The notes beneath the pieces are model-generated. The model searched no databases and was not told the origin of the DNA. It was given only the letters and a program-made list of their open reading frames with translations. A stretch of DNA of 11,228 nt from JAWLBM01 sp041687675 (GTDB lineage: Bacteria > Pseudomonadota > Alphaproteobacteria > Rhizobiales > Pleomorphomonadaceae). The stretch lies in NCBI GenBank assembly GCA_041687675.1, contig JAWLBM010000070.1, forward strand, positions 1 through 11,228. The letters run 5' to 3'. The position numbers and the translations under genes are program-made. Shown here one piece after another: positions 6,875-11,228 of the stretch (positions are counted from its first letter, which is position 1; each line of letters begins with the position of its first letter).

Positions 6875-7141
6875 ATGCGCCGCTCCAGACGCGGGGTTTC
6901 CTCCGCCGATAACTCCTCATCCGTGGGACATCCCACCGCCCAGAAGCGCCCGCCGGCCCGCCGGCGGGGGCAACCAATCGCGCCCGGCACGCTGTTGACC
7001 CGCGCCGAGACCGCCGCCGTGCTGAAGGTCTCCATCCGCACTGTCGATCGCCTGCTGAGCGAGGGCTTGCTGACGCCGGTCCGTATCGGTCGAGCGGTCA
7101 GAATCCATATCTCTGATTTTAAAAGACTTTCTTCTGGCTAG
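6875..7141 (+). CDS. Small helix-turn-helix protein, HTH_17/excisionase-like (second of two)
   Basis: An 88-residue protein. About 39 basic, low-complexity residues (RRSRRG, KRPPARRRG) precede a compact HTH_17 domain: LLTRAETAAVLKVSIRTVDRLL, then GLLTPVRIGRAVRIHISDFKRL at the C-terminus. This is the canonical excisionase-family DNA-binding fold, and the basic tail could add DNA contacts. The ATG lies 3 bp after the previous stop, so the two genes are co-transcribed. A start further in is possible because no clear Shine-Dalgarno sequence lies before the ATG. Together the pair could form two DNA-binding partners, for example Xis plus repressor, for the recombinases downstream. The end of the gene overlaps one copy of the AT-rich repeat listed separately. 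Confidence 0.78.
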   Translation: MRRSRRGVSSADNSSSVGHPTAQKRPPARRRGQPIAPGTLLTRAETAAVLKVSIRTVDRLLSEGLLTPVRIGRAVRIHISDFKRLSSG

Positions 7142-7215
7142 TAAGATTAATAGCGGGTTGTCGGGAATACATATCTCCAAAGTTCATTCCATTCACATGT
7201 GATATGTTTTCCCGA
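7101..7215. repeat. AT-rich repeats (GAATACATATCTC type), direct and inverted, before the recombinase operon
   Basis: Three related copies are seen. GAATCCATATCTC at 7101-7113 lies inside the end of the second HTH gene. TCGGGAATACATATCTC lies at 7161-7177. At 7199-7215 is GTGATATGTTTTCCCGA, the reverse complement of TCGGGAAAACATATCAC. The last two match at 15 of 17 positions as an inverted repeat with a 21-bp spacer. The first two match at 12 of 13 as direct repeats 64 bp apart. A partial fourth copy (GGGGATACATC) lies near 7264-7274. These fit binding sites for the HTH_17 proteins or recombinase arm sites. Confidence 0.65.
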
Positions 7216-7277
7216 ATGTCAGCTCATGACGGCTTGCGACATCTCATGTCTGCTCCAGTCCGCTGGGGATACATCAA
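7142..7277 (+). promoter_or_regulatory. Control region of the two-recombinase operon
   Basis: This 136-bp gap is clearly more AT-rich than its surroundings. Besides the repeats it holds a possible extended -10 (TG-A-TATGTT, 7200-7208) inside the right repeat arm, without a good -35, and a small palindrome GACAT-CTC-ATGTC (7238-7250). Overlap of the possible -10 with a repeat arm would let an HTH protein bound there control recombinase expression. Confidence 0.4.
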
Positions 7278-9062
7278 ATGGGGGGCGAAAACGTGACCAC
7301 CGAAACCTCCAACACTCCTCCCACCCTCGCCGACGTCGCCGCGGCGATCAGGGCGATGGCCGACCTTTCGCCCGTAGAGCGGCGCGACCTCCTCTCCGCC
7401 CTGAGCCGCGCCTGCGCCATCCTGCGGCGGCCGGCCGAGGCGGTGCCGGCGAACGTCCGCCAGCTGGCCCGCCTGTTCGACAGCCTCGCCCCGGTGGCGC
7501 TGGGGATCACGGCGAAGAGCCTCGCCAACATCCGCTCGGGCCTCTTCCGCGCGATCGAGTTGAGCGGCCTTGCGCCGATCCGGCGCAACCGCCGGGTCGC
7601 CTGGACGGGGCCGTGGGCGGGGCTTGATTCGGCGGTCCGGGCGGAAGCCGAGAAGCCGCACCGGCTGACCATTCTCCGCCGCTTCGGCACTTGGTGCTGC
7701 GAGCGGAGCATCGGCCCGGCGGAGGTCGACGACCTCGTGCTGGCGACCTTCGCGGAAGAAGACGAACGGACGGCGATCCGCCACCGCAACACCATCACCC
7801 GGGACATCGGACGGCGCTGGAACGGCCTTGCGGCGGAGCGGCCCGAGCTCGGGCTGAAGCCGCTCGCCGTGCCCGATATCGTCCGCCGGCACCGCCGCGT
7901 GCACCTCCAGAGCCTGCCGGAGTCGTTCCATTTGGCGCTCGAGGAGTACCGCGCCTACCTCGAGTGCCGCGATCCTCTCGCGGAGAATGCGCGGGCCCGG
8001 CCGCTGCGGCCGGCCTCGGTCGAGAGCGCCTTGCAGGGGTTGCTGACGGTCGCCAACGCCGCGGTGGCGGGCGGGATCGATCCCGCCCGCATTACGTCTC
8101 CCGACGTCCTGGTCGAGGTCGAGGTCGCGCGGGCGGCGCTCAAGGTTCTGCTTGCGCGCAGCGGGGGCAAGTCCACCGGCGGTCTCGAGCGGACGAGAAA
8201 GATGCTGCTTGCCTATGCCCGGTACCTCCACCGCGACGACCCGGCGAAGGTCACGCCTCTCAAGGCCGTGCTGGGCAGGGTGCCGCCGATGCGGGTCGGC
8301 ATGACCGAGAAGAACGCGTTGCTCCTCCGCGAGACCGATGATCGCGGTGTTCGCGCCCGGCTTCTCGGTCTCCCCCGCCGCCTGCACGCGCGCGGGATAA
8401 AGCGGCTCGCCTCGGGCCAGCGCAGCGGCCTTGCCGACGTCCAGACCGCCATCGCCCTCGAGATCCTGCTCCTGCACGCGCTGCGCCGGCAGAACCTCGT
8501 CCACCTGAGCTGGTCGCGGCACATCGTCTGGCTTCCCGGTCAGGGGTCGCCGACCCGCCTGCTCATCCCCGGCGAGGAGATGAAGAACGGGGAGGAGATG
8601 ACGCGGGAGATCGGGGAGAGCCTCGGCCGGATGCTCGTCGAGTACAGGCTGAAGGTGCTCCCGGCGATGGTGGCGGGCGCGCCCGACGCTGTCTTCTGCC
8701 GACCCGATGGGCGGCCGCTGTCCGGCGAGGCCCTCGTCCGGCGCATCCGGCTGACCGTGTGGGAACTCGCCGGCATCAGGATGACGCCGCACCAGTTCCG
8801 TCATCTCTCGGCAGTGATGATCCTCGACGAGCAGCCGGAGGCCTACGAACTCGCCCGCGACCACCTCGGGCATTCGTCCTCCACGATCACCGCCCGCTAC
8901 TACGCGGGCCGGCGGCCGCTCCAGGCGAGCCGCCTGTTCGCGAAGATCATCGAGCAGGCCCGCGCCGAGGGAGAGGCCGCCGGCCGGACCGTTCGGCGGA
9001 AGCGGAGCAAGGCGACCGCTCGCCCGACGAAGCGCAGGGCCAAGCCGGAGGAGGTGACGTGA
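7278..9062 (+). CDS. Tyrosine recombinase/integrase, long form
   Basis: A 594-residue site-specific recombinase that would cut and rejoin DNA through a phosphotyrosine link. The C-terminal catalytic domain (~385-560) has every expected residue: Arg403 in LHALRRQNL, Lys436 in GEEMKNGEE, His505 and Arg508 in TPHQFRH, His532 in DHLGH and nucleophile Tyr541 in TARYYAG. About 380 residues precede it, far longer than the usual N-terminal core-binding region of 150-200, with no other domain I recognise. The C-terminal tail is Lys/Arg-rich. The ATG at 7278 is listed, but GTG at 7293 has GGGGGG 7 bp upstream and could be the true start. It overlaps the next recombinase by 4 bp, so the two are made together and probably act together. 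Confidence 0.88.
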   Translation: MGGENVTTETSNTPPTLADVAAAIRAMADLSPVERRDLLSALSRACAILRRPAEAVPANVRQLARLFDSLAPVALGITAKSLANIRSGLFRAIELSGLAPIRRNRRVAWTGPWAGLDSAVRAEAEKPHRLTILRRFGTWCCERSIGPAEVDDLVLATFAEEDERTAIRHRNTITRDIGRRWNGLAAERPELGLKPLAVPDIVRRHRRVHLQSLPESFHLALEEYRAYLECRDPLAENARARPLRPASVESALQGLLTVANAAVAGGIDPARITSPDVLVEVEVARAALKVLLARSGGKSTGGLERTRKMLLAYARYLHRDDPAKVTPLKAVLGRVPPMRVGMTEKNALLLRETDDRGVRARLLGLPRRLHARGIKRLASGQRSGLADVQTAIALEILLLHALRRQNLVHLSWSRHIVWLPGQGSPTRLLIPGEEMKNGEEMTREIGESLGRMLVEYRLKVLPAMVAGAPDAVFCRPDGRPLSGEALVRRIRLTVWELAGIRMTPHQFRHLSAVMILDEQPEAYELARDHLGHSSSTITARYYAGRRPLQASRLFAKIIEQARAEGEAAGRTVRRKRSKATARPTKRRAKPEEVT

Positions 9063-10111
9063 GCCCGGTTCGTCGCCGCCGCGACCGGCCGGCGAGCCTG
9101 CGGGTCGAGGAATGGCCGGAAGCGGACCGGGGGCTGTTCGAGGCGGCCTTCGCGCCGGGCGACGTGTTCGACCGCGGTCCGCTGGCGCACATGAAGGCCT
9201 CCAGCCAGTCCACGACCCGCTGGAGCTACGGTGCCTGGCTCGCCTATGTCGCGGCCGAGCACCCGGACCGGTTGGCAATGCCCCCCGCCGACCGCGCCGA
9301 CCGCGCCACCCTCGCCGCCTTCGCCCGCCGCCTTGCCGCGGACGGCTCCACCCGGAACACGATCAATACCCACATGAGGGCGATCGCCCGGCTGCTGACG
9401 GCCGGCGGCGACACCGGGATCAATGCGCGGGTCCGCGGCCTCGCCGCGCTCGGCGCCACCCGGCGCAAGATTGCCGCCGAGACCGTGACCAGCAATGTGC
9501 TGATCGATCTCGGCCTCCGGCTGATGCGGACCGCCCTGGAGTGCGCTCCGGCCGACCGGCGCGGCTGGGCCGAGGACTACCGCGACGGGCTGATCGTCGC
9601 GCTCCTCGCCGCTGCCCCGCTCCGGCGGGCCAACTTCGCCGCCCTGCGGCTCGGGGAGGGGCTGCTCGTCAACGCCGACCGCATCCTCGTCTGCGTCGAC
9701 CCGGAGTTCACCAAGAGCAAGCGGGGATGGGAGGGGGTGGTGCCGGCCGAACTCGACAGCTGGGTGCGGCTGTACCTCGACGAGGTCCGGCAGCGCCTGA
9801 AGGGCGCCGTCGGGTCCGACTACTTGTGGCCCTCCGCGCGAGGCCCGTACCTCACGGCCGACCGGGTCTACAACATCGTCGCCAGCCGCACCCAAGCCGA
9901 GTTCGGCTTCCCCCTCTCGCCGCACGACTTCCGCGACGCGGCCGCGACAACGATCGCGCTCCATGCGCCGAAGCGGATCGCGATCGCCCGGGACCTGCTC
10001 GGGCACGCCGACCTCAAAACGACCCACCACCACTACATCCGCTCGCGGGGGATCGCGACGTCGCGGGAGGTGGGGCGGATTTTCGATCGGATACGGAAGA
10101 CAAGGAGCTAG
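9059..10111 (+). CDS. Tyrosine recombinase/integrase, short form
   Basis: A 350-residue tyrosine recombinase. An N-terminal SAM-like core-binding region (~45-125, including STTRWSYGAWLAYV and TRNTINTHMRAIARLL) precedes the catalytic domain. Expected active-site residues are present: Arg189 in APLRRANF, Lys219 or Lys221 in FTKSKRG, His289 and Arg292 in SPHDFRD, His316 in LLGHAD and Tyr326 in HHHYIR. The residue after the second Arg is Asp, where many relatives have His; it is not one of the core catalytic positions. The GTG at 9059 is chosen because GGAGGAGG lies 4 bp upstream and it overlaps the previous stop as GTGA, a typical coupling signal. The frame is open further upstream, but that part is out of frame within the long recombinase. 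It is probably a partner of that recombinase at the same site. Confidence 0.87.
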   Translation: MSPVRRRRDRPASLRVEEWPEADRGLFEAAFAPGDVFDRGPLAHMKASSQSTTRWSYGAWLAYVAAEHPDRLAMPPADRADRATLAAFARRLAADGSTRNTINTHMRAIARLLTAGGDTGINARVRGLAALGATRRKIAAETVTSNVLIDLGLRLMRTALECAPADRRGWAEDYRDGLIVALLAAAPLRRANFAALRLGEGLLVNADRILVCVDPEFTKSKRGWEGVVPAELDSWVRLYLDEVRQRLKGAVGSDYLWPSARGPYLTADRVYNIVASRTQAEFGFPLSPHDFRDAAATTIALHAPKRIAIARDLLGHADLKTTHHHYIRSRGIATSREVGRIFDRIRKTRS

Positions 10112-10463
10112 TGCTGCCGCCGACGATAGAAATGGCGGCAGCTACCCCCTCAGCCTGGGTTTCGGAGTTTGATGCGCTTAAGCCGCTTGGCCGTCGTGAC
10201 CACAGCGCCGCCGTCGGCGACCAAAAGTTAGGTTTTGAGCCGGTTGGAGATCCGGGCGCACCCGCCCCGCCCGAGGTCAGCCCGGGCCCGGTGGCGTGCC
10301 TCGCTGTCTATGATGCCGCCCTCGCCGCGCTACTTGATCTGGTCACGGATTCGCTCTTCCGCGGGGGGCGACCACAGCGATGAACAATGATCTGGATCAA
10401 CGCGCATACCGTGGAAAGCATTACTGTTCGATCATGGTTCATGTGTCTCGAAAGGAGAACGCA
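10112..10463. other. Region of ~350 bp without a convincing gene
   Basis: It starts right after the short recombinase. A perfect 9-bp stem is at 10113-10142. The rest has mixed composition. One ATG frame (10132-10383, 83 residues, ending AVYDAALAALLDLVTDSLF) is open, but its third-position GC, about two thirds by my count, looks low beside the neighbouring genes, it has no Shine-Dalgarno sequence at useful distance, and I do not recognise the product. The last 80 bp become more AT-rich and should contain the promoter of the CsbD-like gene. An end of the recombinase element may also lie here. Confidence 0.45.
10113..10142 (+). terminator. Stem-loop after the recombinase operon, possible terminator
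   Basis: GCTGCCGCC (10113-10121) and GGCGGCAGC (10134-10142) form a perfect 9-bp stem with a 12-nt loop, 2 bp after the stop of the short recombinase. The downstream sequence is TACCCCCTC without a T-run, so it would be a weak or factor-assisted terminator, or a site for protein binding. Confidence 0.4.
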
Positions 10464-10637
10464 ATGGACAAGGATCGGGTGATCGGTTCCGCCAAGGTCA
10501 TCAAGGGAAAGGTCAAGGAGGCCGTGGGCAAGGCGATTGGTGACGCAAAGCTCGTGACCGAGGGGAAGGCCGACAAGATCGAGGGCGAAGTTCAGAATGC
10601 CGTTGGTGGTGTAAAGGACGCGCTACGAGGAGAGTAG
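10464..10637 (+). CDS. CsbD-family small stress-associated protein
   Basis: A 57-residue, highly charged, hydrophilic protein with the CsbD pattern: MDKDRVIGSAKVIKGKVKEAVGKAIGD, then KLVTEGKADKIEGEVQNAVGGVKDAL. The family is named after the Bacillus sigma-B-controlled gene csbD and is common in proteobacteria as a stress-induced cytoplasmic protein whose biochemical role is unknown. AAAGGAG 6 bp upstream of the ATG fixes the start. An in-frame ATG at 10380 would add 28 residues unlike the family. Length is typical (about 55-70). It is followed by two other very small same-strand genes that may share its stress-related role. Confidence 0.9.
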   Translation: MDKDRVIGSAKVIKGKVKEAVGKAIGDAKLVTEGKADKIEGEVQNAVGGVKDALRGE

Positions 10638-10641
10638 TTCT

Positions 10642-10688
10642 CCGGAAGCGACCGGAATGCGCCTGGAAAACGCCGGAAGGCTCCGGAA
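10642..10688. repeat. Five C(C/T)GGAA motifs phased at 10-11 bp
   Basis: The hexamer CCGGAA occurs at 10642, 10652, 10673 and 10683, with the variant CTGGAA at 10663. Start-to-start distances are 10, 11, 10 and 10 bp, so all five face the same side of the helix. They begin right after the CsbD-like stop codon and end 40 bp before the next small gene. Confidence 0.6.
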
Positions 10689-10700
10689 TATAGCATTCCG
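10653..10700 (+). other. Inverted repeat downstream of the CsbD-like gene
   Basis: CGGAATGC (10653-10660) and GCATTCCG (10693-10700) are perfect 8-bp inverted repeats enclosing three of the phased motifs. A nested 6-bp repeat CGGAAT/ATTCCG lies at 10684-10700. They could fold in RNA as a processing or attenuation hairpin between the first two small genes, but no T-run follows. Confidence 0.4.
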
Positions 10701-10727
10701 CCGCGTCGCTCGAAGGGGTCGGACGCA

Positions 10728-10868
10728 ATGAACCGCAACATGCTTTATCTGGTGATCGGCCTGCTCGCGGCAGGTGTCCTCGTCGTGGGCTATCTGTATT
10801 ACCAGGAAAGTCAGAGCGGCATCGACATCGAGATCGGCGAGCAGGGCGTCACGATACAGGGAAATTAG
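10728..10868 (+). CDS. Small single-pass membrane protein, hypothetical
   Basis: A 46-residue protein starting MNRNMLYLVIGLLAAG. One hydrophobic helix spans residues ~5-25 (LYLVIGLLAAGVLVVGYLYY). A short acidic tail follows, QESQSGIDIEIGEQGVTIQGN, with an alternating Ile/Glu pattern typical of a beta strand. The layout (N-in helix, short outer tail) resembles small uncharacterised proteins I recall from alphaproteobacteria, but I cannot name a family. The coding case rests on the start with GAAGGGG 9 bp upstream, the clean membrane helix and the position between two other small genes on the same strand. Function is unknown; envelope stress is only a guess from the neighbours. Confidence 0.75.
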   Translation: MNRNMLYLVIGLLAAGVLVVGYLYYQESQSGIDIEIGEQGVTIQGN

Positions 10869-10945
10869 CCCATTCGGCATGACAGCCCGGGCGGCGCCAG
10901 GGTCAGTCAAGCGGGTCGGCACACCCCTGCGGGTGGAGGGAACTC

Positions 10946-11110
10946 ATGTCGCTTGGTACCATTCTCATCATCATTCTCATCATCTTCCTCCTCGGCGGCT
11001 TCAGCGGACGCTTCGGGGGATACGGATACGGTTTCGGGCACGGAGGAGTCGGCGTCATCGGCGTCCTGATCATCATCCTCCTTGTCCTGGTGCTGACCGG
11101 ACGCCTCTGA
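10946..11110 (+). CDS. Small hydrophobic protein, DUF3309-like
   Basis: A 54-residue protein. It begins MSLGTILIIILIIFLLGGF and ends VGVIGVLIIILLVLVLTGRL, with a Gly/Tyr/Phe/His-rich loop (SGRFGGYGYGFGHGG) in between. Two membrane helices joined by a glycine-rich turn, the MSLGTIL start and the LxGR end are as in DUF3309 proteins, which are common, very short and of unknown function in proteobacteria. The loop here is richer in Gly and lacks the Trp-Pro stretch I recall from typical members, so the family call is tentative. GGAGGG 5 bp before the ATG supports the start. It is probably expressed with the two small genes upstream, although a 77-bp gap leaves room for its own promoter. Confidence 0.8.
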   Translation: MSLGTILIIILIIFLLGGFSGRFGGYGYGFGHGGVGVIGVLIIILLVLVLTGRL

Positions 11111-11133
11111 CGCCAACATCTGACGACGACTAG

Positions 11134-11228
11134 CAGGCTGTTGAAGAAGTCGCTCGCCTGTCCGACCTCGCCATGATTCACTCGCCTGATCGGCGCGGGA
11201 GGCTTGGCGGTGCGGGGATCGGACGAGA
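11134..11228 (+). mobile_element. Left end of an IS5/IS1182-type insertion sequence, cut by window edge
   Basis: CAGGCTGTTGAAGAAGTC at 11134-11151 looks like the terminal inverted repeat of a common group of IS5/IS1182-type elements. It is directly preceded by CTAG (11130-11133), a possible target sequence. About 60 bp further in, a transposase reading frame starts and runs off the window. The right end is outside, so the size, exact family and target duplication cannot be checked here. Confidence 0.7.
11210..11228 (+). CDS. Transposase N-terminus, IS5/IS1182-type, partial
   Basis: Six complete codons, GTG CGG GGA TCG GAC GAG (MRGSDE), are present before the window ends. GGGAGG lies 7 bp upstream. 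MRG-(S/A/E)-D-E is how many DDE transposases of this IS group begin, usually continuing with a Leu-Phe-Ser-Tyr stretch that lies beyond the window. The call therefore rests on the start, the ribosome-binding site and the nearby terminal repeat, not on the catalytic domain. Confidence 0.6.

Noticed and set aside
7199..7627. A 142-codon plus-strand frame starting in the repeat region
   Set aside because: Most of it overlaps the long recombinase out of frame; no motif and no ribosome-binding site.
8759..9058. Longer start for the short recombinase
   Set aside because: The extra 100 residues would overlap the catalytic end of the long recombinase in another frame; GTG at 9059 has a strong ribosome-binding site and the coupling overlap.
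7224..9278. A 684-codon minus-strand frame opposite the long recombinase
   Set aside because: The plus strand carries a complete recombinase active site; the antisense product is Arg/Pro/Gly-rich noise.
6500..10240. Shared TAGGTT sequences near 6515 and 10230 as attachment-site copies flanking the recombinases
   Set aside because: Only about 7 of 9 bases agree with no longer match around them, which chance explains.
10380..10463. Longer start for the CsbD-like protein, and a GGAAA/GGTT pair (10413 and 10436) as a general-stress sigma promoter
   Set aside because: The added residues do not fit the family. The promoter pair has a mismatched -35, a mismatched -10 and 18-bp spacing, so it is too weak to claim.
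10903..11181. Minus-strand frames rich in Asp/Glu opposite the DUF3309-like gene
   Set aside because: The repeated acidic residues are the complement of Ile/Leu codons in the membrane helices of the real gene.
1..11228. tRNA, rRNA and CRISPR arrays
   Set aside because: No cloverleaf-like tRNA sequence next to the recombinases, no rRNA stretch and no regularly spaced long direct repeats were seen on either strand.

Overview
The window looks like chromosomal DNA of a GC-rich alphaproteobacterium. This rests on the G/C-ending codon use, a single-ATPase sugar importer paired with Gfo/Idh/MocA dehydrogenases, the small CsbD-type and DUF3309-type stress-associated proteins, and the start of an IS5/IS1182-type element. 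The genus cannot be told from the sequence.

Region 1 (about 1-6388) is a regulated carbohydrate or polyol uptake and oxidation cassette. A LacI-family regulator on the minus strand faces a plus-strand operon of five genes: a periplasmic sugar-binding protein, a single-domain ABC ATPase, an RbsC-type permease and two Gfo/Idh/MocA oxidoreductases. The divergent intergenic region holds a perfect 16-bp palindrome and a 14/16 copy of it, centred 21 bp (two helical turns) apart. They lie next to a TTGACA -35 box, which gives a simple model: the LacI-type protein represses the operon until its ligand appears. The second dehydrogenase resembles inositol 2-dehydrogenase, so inositol or a related cyclitol is a reasonable guess for the substrate. 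It has Asn where the family's catalytic Asp is expected.

Region 2 (about 6389-10463) is a recombination module. Two small HTH_17/excisionase-like proteins lie in tandem, followed by an AT-rich intergenic region with repeats of GAATACATATCTC type in direct and inverted orientation. Then come two tyrosine recombinases of 594 and 350 residues, translationally coupled by a GTGA overlap. Both keep the catalytic residues. The layout recalls multi-recombinase elements such as Tn554 or RIT elements but matches neither as I know them. Element ends could not be defined. A stretch of about 350 bp with no convincing gene follows.

Region 3 (about 10464-11110) is a run of three very small same-strand genes: a CsbD-like protein (57 aa), a single-pass membrane protein (46 aa) and a DUF3309-like double-hydrophobic protein (54 aa). 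Between the first two lie five C(C/T)GGAA motifs spaced 10-11 bp apart, one per helical turn.

Region 4 (about 11134-11228) is the left end of an insertion sequence with the first six codons of its transposase, cut by the window edge.
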